64,000 nucleotides of DNA from NCBI GenBank assembly GCA_033961575.1, contig CM066727.1, positions 120,454,434 to 120,518,433 of the forward strand, in the 5' to 3' direction. This DNA is from Aselliscus stoliczkanus. Taxonomy: Eukaryota; Chordata; Mammalia; Chiroptera; Hipposideridae. Positions 1 through 11,879 of this stretch are shown here, one piece after another. The position numbers and the translations under genes were made by a program. Within the stretch, counting starts at the first letter, position 1. Each line of letters starts with the position of its first letter. A model generated the notes under the pieces. The model made no database searches. It saw only the letters and a list, made by a program, of their open reading frames with translations, and was not told the origin of the DNA.

Positions 1-345
1 CTGAAGCAGTTCTGGAAGTCCTCTTTCATGAGTGTCTTTATAACAGTTGTGCTGTTGTGGCTGCCTCGATGTCCTGAATTATTTTGACTTTAGGGAAGAG
101 CCAGAAGTCACAAGGTGCCAGATCCGGCAAATACGGTGGATGAGGACACACTATAATGTTTTTATTTGACAGAAATTGCCATACCAGAAGCAACGTGTGA
201 CAGGGTGTCTTCCTAAAGTGATCACAAAATGCGGTGAACACTGCTGCCAAGTGCCAATCAATGTAAAGGCAGGTATCTTCTATATAGGAGTTATCAGGTT
301 GAACCTTAGAAACAGTTTGTGACAAGTTTCAACGTGTTCGGTATA
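1..345 (-). mobile_element. Mariner-like transposase fragment, left arm
   Basis: Read on the minus strand this encodes the C-terminal part of a mariner-family (Tc1/mariner) DNA transposase. The segment HPPYLPDLAPCDFWLFPK, near residues 62-79 of the 95-residue open stretch at 325-38, is the hallmark around the third catalytic Asp of mariner transposases. The frame breaks near position 40, where a few extra bases precede the sequence for the final helix. No terminal inverted repeat or TA target site can be placed because the window begins inside the element. The distal part is repeated in inverted orientation at about 405-620. It is a dead relic. The family-level call is firm and the subfamily is not assigned. 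Confidence 0.8.
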
Positions 346-700
346 ATCAGTCAGGTGTGAGCTATGGTTGAGAGTGTGTTTTAAAGTGTGCCATAAATCA
401 TCCTTCATCATGACAACACTCCATGTCACACATCAATTCTGGTATATGGCAATTTCTGTCAAATAAAAACATTAGAGTGTGTCCTCATCCACCTTATTCA
501 CTGGATCTGACACACTGTGACTTCTGACTCTTCCCAAAAGTCAAAATGATTCAGGACATCGAGGCAGCCATGACAGCACAACTAAAGACACTCATGAAAG
601 AGGACTTCCAGAACTGCTTCAGAAAGTGGCAAGAACCATTGGATAAGGGGTTTTGAAGAGAGGGAGAGTACTGTGAGCGATTAATGGCAATGTGTTTTTT
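346..700 (+). mobile_element. Mariner-like transposase fragment, right arm (inverted)
   Basis: The plus strand carries a second copy of the same mariner transposase C-terminal region. The stretch at about 430-640 is the reverse complement, with mismatches, of roughly 1-200. It covers the PPY...CDF region and extends further downstream, past a 'KWQ' stretch, to a stop near 653. It has its own stops and substitutions, so the arms diverged or were separate insertions. About 190 bp separates the homologous parts. Whether this is one rearranged element or two opposed insertions cannot be decided from the window. Confidence 0.75.
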
Positions 701-704
701 ACTG

Positions 705-752
<48 letters not shown>
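705..752. repeat. (TA)n microsatellite
   Basis: About 24 uninterrupted TA units directly follow the right mariner arm, just before the truncated L1. Mariner inserts at TA, so the tract may have grown from the target site; that is inference. Confidence 0.95.
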
Positions 753-755
<3 letters not shown>

Positions 756-844
756 TTTTTGCAATGAAAACAGAAAAAATATAGCTTGACTTTTCTGACA
801 ACCTTATATGTAATATATGTAATATATTTTTTTTAAATTTAAAC

Positions 845-3744
845 ATTTACCATATTGTTTGATCACACCTTGTATGTTGGTTTATTTCTCGGTTCTCAAT
901 TCTATTCCATTGGTCTGCATGACTGCTTTTCTGTCAATACCATGATGTTTTTATTATTGTCAAATTGTATTTATTTTGAAGTCAGGAAGTGTAATAACTC
1001 TGGCCTTGTTCTTTTTTTTCAGGATTGCTTTGGCTGTTCAGAGTCCTTTGTGATTCCATACATATTTGATGATATTTTGTTCTCTATTTCTTTGAAAAAT
1101 ACCAATGGAATTGCTTTTGATTGTGTATTGCTTTGGGTAATATGGGCATTTTAACTGCGTTGATTCTTTCAAACCAATAACATGGAATATCTTTCCATTT
1201 CTTTGTATCCTCTTCAATTTCTTTTAATGCTGTCTTATAGTTTTAAGTCTATAGGTTTTTCACTTTACATCCTTTGTTTAGTTATTCCTACATATTTTAT
1301 TCTTTTTATTGCAGCTGCAAAAGGAAATTTTTGCCATTACTTTTTTTGTGTGTGGAAATTTCAGTGTTAGTATATAGGAGTGCAATGGATTTTTATACAT
1401 TGATTTTGTATCCTGCAACTTGTTTATTGTTTCTAATAGTTTTTTGTTGGAGTCTTTAGGATTTTCTATATAAAGAATCTTGTCATCTGCAAAAAGTAAC
1501 AATTTGACTTCTTCATTCCCAATTTGGATGTCTTTTGTTTCTTTCTCTTGCCTGATTGCTATGGCTAGCATTTCCAACGCTATGTTGAATAACAGTGGTG
1601 ATAAAGGGGCATCGTGTCTTATTCTTGATCTAAGAGGAAAATCTCTCCGTTTTCACCATTAAGTATATAACCTGAAGCTTTTTCATAGATAGCCTTTATG
1701 AAGTTGAGGTAGTTTCCTTCTATATCTATTTTATTAAGTCTTTTAACCATAAATGGATATTGTATTATGTCAAATGCTTTTTCTGCATCTATTGATGTGA
1801 TCATATAATTTTTATATTTTATTTTGTTTATGTGGTGCATCACATTGATCAATTTGCATATGTTGTACAATCCTTGTAGCCCTGGAATGAACCTCACTTG
1901 GTTGAGATGTATAATTTTTTCAATATATTGTTGTATTCCACTTGCTAGTATTTTGTTTAGGATTTTTGTGTCTGTGTTTATCAGAGATATTGGCCTGTAG
2001 TTTTCTTTTCTTGTGTTACCCTTACCAGGGTTTGGTATCTGGGTAATGTTGGCCTCATAAAATGATTTAGGAAGTATTGCCTCTTCTTCAATTTTTTGGA
2101 AGAGTTTGAGAAGGACAGGTATAAAATCATCTTTGAATGTTTGGTAGAATTCACTAGTGAAACCACCTGGTTATGGACTTTTGTTTTGGGGTTGGTTTTG
2201 GATGTTTGTTTCCATTTCCTTACTGTTGATCAGTCTATTTAGATTTTCCAACTCTTTGTGTTTAGTCTAGGAAGGTTATATATTTCTAATTGAATGTGGT
2301 GACATATAGCTTTTTATAGTAGTCTTATATGATCCATTGTGTTTCTGTGGTATCTGTTGTATCTTCTCCTCTTTCATTTCTGATTTTGTTTATTTGTGTC
2401 TTTCTCCTTAGTGAGTCTACCCAGTGTTTGTCAATTTTATCAATCTTTTCAAAGAACCAGCTCTTGGTTGCATTAACTTTTTTCTATTGTCTTTTTGTTC
2501 TTTATTTCATTTAATTCTGCTCTAATTTTTATTATTTCCTTCTTTCTGCTGACTTTGGGTTTCATTTGTTCTTTTTTTTCTAGTTCTTTAAGATGTAATG
2601 GTAGGTTGTTTATCTGGGGTTTTTCTTGTTTGTTGAGATAGGCCTGTAATGATATATATTTCCCTTTTAACACTTCTTTCACTGCATTCCAATAATTTTT
2701 GATTTGATGTATTTTTGTTCTCATTTGTTTCTATGTATCATTTGTTCTCTTCTTTTATTTCATGTTTGATCCAGTCATTCTTTAATAGTATGTTGTTTAA
2801 TCTCACATATTTGTAGATTTTCCTGCTTTGTTTTTGCAGTTGATCTCCAATTTTAAAGCTTTGTGGTCAGAAAATATGCTTGGTATGATTTTAATCTTCC
2901 TAAGTTTGCTGAAGCTAGTTTTGTGTCCCAACATATGACCTATACTTGAGAATGGTCCATGTTCACTAGAGAAGAATGTATAATTGAGAGTTCTGGGAGA
3001 AAAGGTTTGGTAAGTGTCAATTATGTCCATTCGGTCTAATGTGTCATTTAAGGCTGATATCTCCTAATTGATTTTCTTTTTGTATGATCTATTTATAGCT
3101 GTCAATGTAGTACTTAGGTCCCCTAGTATAATTGTATTTTTGTCTGTTTCTCCCTTTAGTTCTATCAGTAGTTGTCCTATATATTTTGGTGCTCCCTCAT
3201 TGGGGACATATATATCGATCAATGTTATCAGACTTCTTGATGTATTGTCCCCTTTATCGTTGTGAAATGTTCATCTTTGACTCTTTTACCTTTTATATTT
3301 CCAAGTCTCTTTTTTTTTTTTTTAAGCTGAGCCATCCTGCCACCTGTTGGCAGCTCAACGGCAACTCAGCTCGGGCTGGCCTCGAACCGCTGTTGCTCAG
3401 AGCTCAGCTCGCACTCTTGAGCGATCTCTTAACCAACTGAGCCATTCGGCCGGCCCTTCCAAGTCTCTTTTATCAGATATAAGTATGGCTACACTTGCTT
3501 TTCTCTGAATGCCATTTGTTTGGAGTATTGTTTTCCACTCTTTCACTTTAAGTCTCTGTTTGTCTTTACTGAGATGTGTCTCTTGAAGGCAGCATATGGT
3601 TGGGTTTTGTCCTTTAATCCAATCTGCTATTCTGTGCCTTTTTATTGGTGAGTTCAGCCCGTTTACATTTAGCATGATTATTGCTATCTGAGGGTTTCCT
3701 ATTGCCATTTTATCTTTTGTTTCCTGGTATTTCCATATCTTCAT
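845..3744 (-). pseudogene. L1 copy A ORF2 remnant (endonuclease and reverse transcriptase)
   Basis: ORF2p is the L1 endonuclease and reverse transcriptase. Fragments can be followed along the minus strand. The endonuclease N-terminus begins near 3705 (MAIGNPQIAIIMLNVNGLNS, then the QETHL motif). The endonuclease end with SDHKALKLEI lies at 3030-2803. A linker follows at 2724-2473, then RT fingers and palm at 1897-1619 (SIDAEKAFD), and the RT active-site motif FADD at residues 29-32 of the 1577-1278 stretch. The thumb-like region reaches about 850. At least six reading-frame breaks and one SINE insertion interrupt it. Confidence 0.9.
3313..3456 (-). mobile_element. tRNA-derived SINE (monomer) inside L1 copy A
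   Basis: On the minus strand it begins gggccggccgaatggctcag, a tRNA-like head with A-box character, has a B-box-like ggttcgaggcc, and ends in a poly(A) seen as a T run at 3313-3323. A perfect 14-bp target duplication, ttccaagtctcttt, flanks it at 3299-3312 and 3457-3470. It is therefore an L1-mobilised insertion younger than copy A. Its body matches the head unit of the trimeric SINEs at 12798 and 50154, then stops at the start of the second unit. Confidence 0.92.
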
Positions 3745-4163
3745 TGTTTCTTTGCCTTTGTGTTTCTGTCTGCTACTCTACTTTAGTGGTATTCTATGAT
3801 TTTTTTTTCTCTATTTTTATATTATGTGTCTCAGTTGTGGATTTTTAAAATGTAGTTACCATTAAGTTTATGTAAAAGAAAGTTTAATATATACAGTAGT
3901 CATTTTTCTTCTTGCATGCATCATATGTTCATTCCCTTTTGCAAATTCAGGCCTTTACCCTCTCCCCTTTTATGTTTTTATTATTACAAATTATCTCATT
4001 TGTACTGTGTGTTGATTTCTGAGTTGCAGTTGCAAATTGTCTTCTTGTCTTTTTCTTTTTTTATGTTTTTATCTTCTTTACCCTTTATGTTATGTTTAAG
4101 TGTATAGAGCTCTATTCTGAATAGGAATTGCAATTTCTTACATCTGTCTGTCTGTCATCTTAC

Positions 4164-5158
4164 TCAGAGTTTTGTATCCTTTTGTCTTTTTGTTTCAGGT
4201 ATAACAACATCCTTCAGTATCTCCTGTAATGAATGCCTTGTGGTGGAAAATTCCCTTAGCTTCTGAATGTCTGGTAAGTTCTTTATTCCTTCATCATATC
4301 TAGAGGATAACTTTGCTGGATGCCCTATTCCTGACTGATAATTTCTCTCTTTTAATAGTTTTAATATTTGATTCCACTCACTCCTAACTTGTAGAGTTTC
4401 TGCTGAAAAATCTGATGATAGTCTAATGGGCTTTCCTTTATAGGTTACCATATTCTTTTCCTTGGCTGCCTTGAGATTTCTTTCTTAGTCATTAATTTTT
4501 GACAGTTTTCATATAATGTGCTTTGAAGAAGGCCTTGTTGAAATGAGATAATTATGTGTTCTTTTGGCTTCTTGGATTAAAGGATCCAGTTCTTTCCATA
4601 GGTTTGGGAAGTTCTTGCCAACTATTTGTTTGAATAGGTTCCCTTCTTCCTCTCTTTTTCTTCTATACCCATTATTCTTCTATTGCTCATTCTGATGGAG
4701 TCAGATAGTTCTTGTAGAGTTCTTTTATTTCTTTTAACTCTCATACCTCTATCTTCTTCCATCTGCATCATTTCTAGATTTCTATCTTTGATATCATTGA
4801 TTCTTTCCTCCATCTGGTCGTCTGTATTTCCTAAGCTGGTTATTTCATTCTTTATCTCTTTTAATGAGTTCTTCAGCTCCAGACTTTCTATTTGGTTCTT
4901 TTTAAAATTTTTAATCTCTTTAGTAAAATATTCATTTTGTTCTTTGATTTTATTTCTGAGTTCATTAAATAGCCTGCCTGTGTTTTCTTGCATCTCATTG
5001 AGTTTTTTCAGAACTGCAATCTTGAATTCTCTGGCATTTAAGTCACATATTTCCATGTCTTTAAGTTTATTTTCTGGAGACTTTTTATTTTCTTTCTGAG
5101 TTGCCTTGTCAACTTGGTTGTTCATAGTAATTGATGGATTATTTCTCTTCCTAGGCAT
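4164..5158 (-). pseudogene. L1 copy A ORF1 remnant
   Basis: ORF1p is the L1 RNA-binding chaperone. The 178-residue stretch at 5158-4622 starts MPRKRNN, has a Lys/Glu/Asn-rich coiled coil over about residues 50-150, and enters the RRM-like domain (LQELSDSIRMSNRRIMGIEE). The basic C-terminal domain continues in another frame at 4451-4164 (the region containing SGIGHPAKLS and LREFSTTRHSLQEILK). At least one frameshift lies between 4622 and 4451. Confidence 0.88.
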
Positions 5159-5159
5159 C

Positions 5160-6178
5160 TACCAGAATTAATTCCATAGCAGTTTGGCAAGAAGAGGTCT
5201 TTCTTTTATTTTTCAGTAAGTAACACTGAAATGTTTTATTTTTTTCTGCATTGCTCTGGCTAGCTTTTCAGATGTCGCTGGGTGGTGGGAGATCACTTGT
5301 ATTCCTTGGAAATGTAGACTTCTCTTCTCTGACCAAGTCACTTCATTCCCAAGGCACCACCTCCATGGGAGAGTGTGGTGGGCAATGGGGTTCTGAGCCC
5401 TTGAAATTTCAGTGCTGCCCCTGTAGCCATATGCAGTGCTACAGTGCTGGAGGTGTCCCAGGTGCCCCATTGGGATCAGCCATGAAAAGAGGTGGCAGGG
5501 TGGGTAAGAGAGGCAGCTGGTGTGTTTGTGGCTTAGTTCTCCTCCCAATAATGGTGACTGCCAGGCTTCACCTGCTTCACTTCTGTTTTTCCACTCTTGT
5601 CATTGGGATTAGCTGCAGTGTGAGTCTGCCACTCAGGAACTGTCTGTCCAGTTCTCAAGACTGTAGATATTCTGCTCTTTAACCCAACACCCACTGCTAC
5701 AGTTTCTTCTGGGGCCTGTTGCTACCTATGAGAGGGTGTAGGATGGTGAGCTCTGGGAAGCTGGTGGCAGGCAGCTTGGCTCCTTGGCTTTGTTTTCTGC
5801 CTGGCAATGGTGGCTGCTAGAACACAACTGTTGAAGTTCTATATTGGGTCTCTGCCCCAAGATCTCTGCCCTGATCACTTGATTCAGCCATGTTATATGG
5901 TGATCACTCAGGCAAGAATGCTCCAGCCACAGAGGGTGCACCTGCAGCCCCAATCCTTCCCTTTACTAAGCTCCTGGACTGTGTCCATGGTACCCGTGTC
6001 TGCTCTTCTCCCTTCCCTTCTCCCCTATTTGCCCTGATTTTCCCACCTTCAGATGCTTTAATGTGTGGATCTCTCAGATGTGTTTTCGTGTTGTGTAGGA
6101 AATCCTTTGTTGAATTACAGCTGTTTAACTTGTTGTAATTTCAAGGGGAGAGATCAAGGGGACTCCTCATGGTGCCAA
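5160..6178 (-). promoter_or_regulatory. L1 copy A 5' UTR / internal promoter region
   Basis: The kilobase upstream of ORF1 (higher coordinates) is clearly richer in G+C than its surroundings and carries no gene. In an L1 this is where the internal RNA polymerase II promoter sits. I place the outer edge near 6178, where the G+C-rich text gives way to AT-rich DNA. No target duplication could be checked because the 3' end is lost. Confidence 0.65.
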
Positions 6179-6179
6179 G

Positions 6180-7080
6180 TCTCTAATATCACTAAAAAAG
6201 AGAATTCTTAATGATTATTTTCTTTCTTATATTAACCTGTACCATACATCAGTATAGGTGAGCATTCATTGAAATATATGTGGGATTTATTTTGTAAATA
6301 AAAAAAATAGAAGCAGTTTTGTTGGAATAGAGAGGAAAATGAATGAGGGGAATGGTATAATTTTTTTTCTTTCAAACTCTTTGCTTTTATCATTGTTTTT
6401 GATCAGTTAGTGTTAGAGAAATTATTTTGATAAGAAATCAGAAATTTGTATATAGCACATTTTGTGCTGGTATCCAGATTATAAAAATTAGCAAAACATT
6501 GGAAATATGAGTTGTCCCCATTGCTGCTGAAAAATCAATTACATCGTGGTTTTGACAACAATGAGAGATAGCCTTCTTGTTGCAAATGTTGTTATCAGGG
6601 ATAGCATAAATGAACAGGCTCTTCAAGTGACTTGTTGGGCATCATCCTTCAAAAAGGAGATCCAGAGCAGAAACAGAACATGATGGGTACCACCTGTGCA
6701 TTACAGCTGATAATTTGGGTTGCAAACACATTTGTAGCATTCCTTGTGGGATGTCCCTCAAAATATGTGGGAGTCATAAAAAGCCTAGTGGTTCTGCATG
6801 CATAAATGAGAGCAATTATAGGAGATTGGTTGGTTCATTTTAGCCTATCTTAATTTTAATCTCATTTCCCTGGACATAGAATAAAGCCTGGATCTCAAAA
6901 TATTGTATTAGGATACTTGGTGTTACCTGTCTCAGTGATGTGACATAAGATATGTTTCTCACTCAGGTGAAGTCTGATGCAGGTCAGGTGTCCTCCATTT
7001 TGAGTCATGCCACATGAAGGCCATGATTTCTATGTTCACTACAGCAGAAGGAGAAAAGGCTAGAGGAGTTCCCTCATTTT
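6180..7080. other. Unassigned AT-rich DNA
   Basis: There is no supported gene, RNA or recognised repeat. The only ORF (62 codons, 6438-6626 minus) has no recognisable features. An old unrecognised repeat is possible. Confidence 0.5.
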
Positions 7081-7084
7081 TCTT

Positions 7085-7159
7085 TCAATATCTATACTAA
7101 TCAAGGTTCTCCAGAGAAACAGAACCAATGTGATATAGATAGACCAATTGATAGACAGA

Positions 7160-7191
<32 letters not shown>

Positions 7192-7580
7192 ATCTATCTA
7201 TCTAGATTTATTATAAGAAATTGGCTTATATGATTATGGAGCTGAGATAGTCTCCAAATCTGCAAAGTGAATCAGCGAGCTGGAGCCCAGGAGAACCAAT
7301 TCAGTTCAAAAACAAAAAAACAGTGTCCGAATTTGAAGATAGTCAGGCAGGAAGACTTGTCTTTTCCTCTGGGGAGGGTAACCCTTTTTTTTGTATTTAA
7401 CTGATTGGATGAGGCCCACTCACATTAGGGAGAGCAATCTTCTTTACTCAGTCAATCTACCAATTTAAGTGTTAATCTCATCTAAAGCACCTTTGCAGAC
7501 ATACCCAGAATAATGTTTGATGGAATATCTGGGTACCTTGTGGCCCAGTCAAGCTGACACATAATAAGCATCACAAGTTT
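7085..7580. repeat. Ancient dispersed mammalian repeat, family not named
   Basis: Text such as ttctccagagaaacagaacc, ttattataagaaattggctt, gattggatgaggcccactca and cagtcaagctgacacataat is familiar from many mammalian genomes as one interspersed repeat, probably an old L1M-type terminal region. I recognise the repeat but not its formal family name. It contains the (ATCT)n tract. Confidence 0.6.
7160..7204. repeat. (ATCT)n microsatellite
   Basis: About eleven ATCT units with one interruption (catct near 7191) inside the dispersed repeat. Confidence 0.95.
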
Positions 7581-9845
7581 ACCTCTTTTCAGTTGGGTAC
7601 CCATACACATCTTCTTTACACACACTTAACTGCCAAATAAAGACAATATACCAAGCTCATCATTCCAACTAACATGATGCAACCATACTGCAAACAACCA
7701 AAAATGCACGAACTCCTTCCGCAGAAGAAGAGATAAAGTCCTTATATGATATTTCCTCTTCTCCTTAATATCCTGTCATTTAAATACTATAATATAAAAT
7801 CAATCAACATATTATGTTACATAATAAGGAACTAAAAATGGAAGAAAATAAAAAAATGTTTTCTTAAAATTATATACACACAGACATATTTATAACAAAA
7901 GAAGGAGATACTCATATAGCCCTTGTTTCTGTAACCTGTCATATAGTTGTAGCTGGGATTTATTACTGCCTTCTTCCTCTACTCATTCTGTATTCTGTTG
8001 GGCTTCAGCAAGCTCTTCAGCTGGTCATGGTTCTTTACCTGGTAGGATGATTTAAACTTTTCTTCTTGAAGGGCTGGCAAGGGATGTTAAGAGGTAGAGA
8101 GGGACACTTGTCCCAAACATCTCCAATATGACAGCTGAAATTTGAAAAGTGAAAAGAAGATATGAAAATCAGTTGTACCAGAGTTAGAAAACTAAAGGGA
8201 AGCTTGTACTTTTGGACCATATGAGTAAGTTTTTCATTTTGTTTGGAGATTGATCCTATGTTCTTTGCCTAAGTGAAAAAAAAAAGTTATTACTTTTACA
8301 CCTCAGTTCTGGATGACTCCCCTATGATTTCTGCCCCCCATACATATTGGCTGTTTCCTTAGGGATTCTAGGCATTTTCCCAATAGAGTCTGTATTAACT
8401 ATGAAGCCATCCAAGCTATTCATTAAGCAAGCTAAAAGTCTACAATAGACTCAGCCATCATGTAGTCATTTTTGAGGTATAGTCAAGCCTCTTTACCAAT
8501 ATTCCTTTTCCATAAAAGCACAAAAAAGTTGTACTACATGGATGAATTCCATTATTTGCCCACAGAGTATGATGCTGCTATGTCATCTTCCCATCCAAAA
8601 CATCCATCATACAGAAATAAAATTGTAGAAAGCAGGTGTACTTCTATCTTTAAAGAGTCTTCCTTCCATGAGGCTTGTGCTTTATCCAAGTTTAAGCCAA
8701 ACACTAGGTATGCTTGAAAATTTCCTGTTCTCTGAAACAAAACACAACTAAATAATAATAATAACAATAACAACAATAATAATAATACACTTTGCTGAAA
8801 AACCACAGTTGATAGAGAATGGGTGGAAAGCCCAGAAAAAAGGAAGAAAGAAAGAACAATTAGGAAGCCTGAGGACAAAGGAACTGCTGCTAAAGTAACG
8901 AAAATTAAAGAGGGGATTTTGCAATCAATTTCTTTACTTTTCCATTCTCCATTAGCTTGACTGCAGCAGTTACCTTCTAGTTTGGCTCGCTTTACATGGT
9001 ATTAAAATAATAATAATGATAGCTTTCATCAATGGAAAAATTAAATTTATAATATCCTTTTCATCATGTGACTAAAACAACAAACATACTCTTAACATTG
9101 TTGTACTAAGTTTTCTTGGAATCAAGGACATGTCTTGACCCAATTTATGAGGTTCTCTCCATCACAACTTATCCCAAAGGAATGTGTCCAACAAGCAGTG
9201 CTAAGTAAGCTGCCTGGTTCTTACTCATGTCATATTTTTCAGATAAGCAAACCCAGGGTTATATACTTTATTATAATGATTTATTTGGCATGTGGGAGGG
9301 TGTACAGCGTATGTGTATTGTGTGTGTGTTGATACATATGTTTGTTTGTATGGAGTCTGATGCAAAGCAAAATTTAAAATTAGTTTGAAATCATACAGAA
9401 TCAAATCTCCAATTTAGTTTTCTAGTTTTCTTGCTCAGCTTGTTTTGCCTTGACTCAGAGCCTTACCCTTAGACTTTGTTCTGAAAGAATGTGGTTGATA
9501 TCACTGCTTTGTGATAATACAAATTTTCAGTCAACATATTTGGGGTATGAACATTTCTCCTCATACTATACTTACCTGCTTTGATGTTTCTGACTCCTTC
9601 CTTAGGTAGGATTTCTTGTGTTATTTTCTTCTCCCAGATCAAAGAAATGTCACAAAGTCAAGGGATTTGATATCTTAGTGTACAGAAGATTCAAGGGCGT
9701 GAAGTTTAGGAAAATTTAAAAGAAATATCTGAGTAAGGCATCTCTGTATAGCCAGGTGTTTCTTACAGCTTTATATTATCACATAGGGATGGTGTAACTG
9801 AGACCAGGTTCAGAATAATGATACATTTCTTTGGTATAAAATATA
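7580..9845. other. Unassigned DNA with a short AAT-rich tract
   Basis: No supported gene. A short impure (AAT)n/(AAC)n tract lies at 8751-8787. The ORFs here (81 and 108 codons around 8472-8878) overlap on opposite strands and cross the simple repeat, so they look like chance. No other structure was recognised. Confidence 0.5.
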
Positions 9846-9849
9846 GTTC

Positions 9850-10085
9850 ACAAAGGACATTCATATATATCAGCTCATGTTATATTTACAGCAACACTAA
9901 AGGAAGGTGAAGCAGATATTATTATCCTAATTTTATCAACCATAAAATCAGAATCCAAAGAGTTAAAGTAACTAATATTTTAGCAGTGGATCTAGTGTAT
10001 TTCCAACACTGCTAGTCAAGATTATATAGCTGATAAGAGGTAGAGCTAAGATTCTGATATTCTTAGCCAAAGTTCTTGAGTAGAA
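9850..10085 (-). mobile_element. MIR-type SINE relic
   Basis: The plus strand reads like a reversed MIR: catgttatatttacagcaac, then tattattatcctaattttat, a run resembling 'gagttaagtaact', and agctgataagaggtagagct. It is heavily diverged, with an insertion of about 30 bp. MIR is a tRNA-derived SINE of ancient mammals. Confidence 0.6.
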
Positions 10086-11879
10086 CTAAGATTCAAAAGA
10101 GAAAATCAGATATATTGATGAGATCCAAAGGACTAGAGTGAGATCATGCATGGGCAATGGAGCCAGTGGTCAGAGCGACCTAGTAGTAAGACTAGAATGG
10201 TTCAGACAAGCTGGAGAATCCTGGGTCAATATGGAAAAGTGTTAGGGGATGATGAATTGGGAGTGTGCTAAGTCATTGGAACACATTGGTACACAGAATT
10301 GACAATGCTGTCTCTCTGTAGAATTTTGGAATATGAAAGGAAGAACTTGGTCATCAGATTCACTTGTCAAATCAATATTTGAACCCCACTGACCCTTAAA
10401 ATTAGAGAAAGAGTAATTAGATAAAATTAGAGAAAGAGTAATAATGCTGACCAGGGAAGGAATTTGTATAGTCACAGAAACTGCTGGGTCATATACAAGC
10501 TTTAATACCACGATGGCAGTAGGCACTAACAGAGTGCTGGAACACTTGTCACTCAGGTGTGGCCTTGGGGAGTTCACTCACATAGGATCATTCTCAGATA
10601 AAGAGAGAACATTGGCTAGGGAAGGCATTACTAAAATTCTTTATTAGTATAAAGAGCTATGAAGCCCTTTCTTCAAAGGACATCACAGATATTTATCCAG
10701 TCTATAAAAGAGATGTGGACTTGCTTTAGTTGAAGCTTGATGGGGGGTCTGGACTCCTGCCCTCTCTCTCCCACTCACCCCCACCATGGCCTCTGTGACA
10801 CATTTCAGCATCCCTCACATTCTACAGAGCATTGTTTGGACACCACTAGGTGAGACGATTTCTAATCATGCTTCCACTATTAAAAATACTAGGAGACTGT
10901 GGTTCTAAATGTAGGCTTTTACATTTGCTAATGAGGATAGCAGGGTATGTCATTGCCATAGTTAATGATGCTTATTTATGACTTCTTACATAACTCTTAC
11001 AGGGAAGAAGATGCCAGCCCCCATCTGGCTGTTACAGGACTCAAGTTTGGAAATATAGAAAAGAAATAAGGGTTAAATGGGCAAAAATATAAGTCACAGC
11101 TATGGTCCCCTATTCCCAGGGGCAGGGGCTTCACTGCCGTCTGGGAGGCCCAATCCTGTCCTCCCGAGAGCCTGAGGAACCAAACATGAACAGCATAAGT
11201 GGCATCTGCTGTCACATCAGGCGTGGTTTTCTGAACATGGAGAAGCTGAGCAGAGCGGACAGGACAGCTGCATGTTATTCCCAACTTAGCTATTTCCTGA
11301 CTGCGGGACTTTGGTTGTATCATCTGACGTAGCAGTTAGCGTAGCATTCAGCATACCACCTGGAGATTCAGGAGACCAAGAATCTGTAGCCTAGGTTTGC
11401 TAATTCTTAGATCTTTGACCTTGGCCATGTTAGGGTGGTTGGGGGAATAAAAAAGATAGGTGGCAGCACTAATCATATTGTCAAGCAATATTAATGGTAC
11501 CTAGAAATGATAGGTACAACTAAATATTAGCAACTGTAGGACAAATACAGTTCATTTTCTGTGACTTTTCAGCAGAAAAATTATAATAACAAAATACTTA
11601 ATAAAACCCTTTTCTGGTAGTTGAAGCATCTTTTATTTCTATTCAGAAAGCTTTGGTATCTCTCTAAAGGTAGACATTTTTTGCGGGGGAGGATGTAGCA
11701 GTAGAGTCTCATGGGTTCTGTTAGGCCCAATCTCAAAAATTCTGTAGGAGTAATTTTGCCACCTATTTTTATGTAGGTGGAGTAGAAAGAACAAAAATAG
11801 AATTACTTCACTATACACTTTTGGGACAGGCATGGGACATCACTCTTGGAGATACAAGTAAAATGCTCTTACCTAAGAT
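10086..11879. other. Unassigned DNA
   Basis: No supported gene. Two overlapping ORFs of 108 and 76 codons at 10997-11332 lie on opposite strands of a slightly G+C-richer patch, with no recognisable domain. The patch near 10680-10860 may be an old DNA transposon end, but the match is too weak to call. Confidence 0.45.

Larger units (their letters stand above)
845..6178 (-). mobile_element. LINE-1 copy A, decayed, 3' end missing
   Basis: An L1 non-LTR retrotransposon on the minus strand, in the order 5' UTR (6178-5160), ORF1 (5158-4164), ORF2 (3744 to about 845). Its low-coordinate end stops within the C-terminal third of ORF2, so the end of ORF2, the 3' UTR and the poly(A) are absent. That is unusual because L1s normally lose the 5' end. 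The mariner arms and (TA)n lie at the break. A SINE (3313-3456) splits the endonuclease region. Many frameshifts and stops make it inactive. It is more degraded than copy D at the other end of the window, so probably older. Confidence 0.92.

Noticed and set aside
705..752. CRISPR-like or satellite array
   Set aside because: Simple dinucleotide repeat without spacers. The host is mammalian.
4683..5099. A 138-codon plus-strand ORF rich in Ser, Phe and Leu
   Set aside because: Antisense shadow of L1 copy A ORF1 (coiled-coil codons read backwards).
10680..10870. hAT-type DNA transposon end
   Set aside because: Only a short fragment (ggacaccactag) resembles a terminal repeat. No partner end found.
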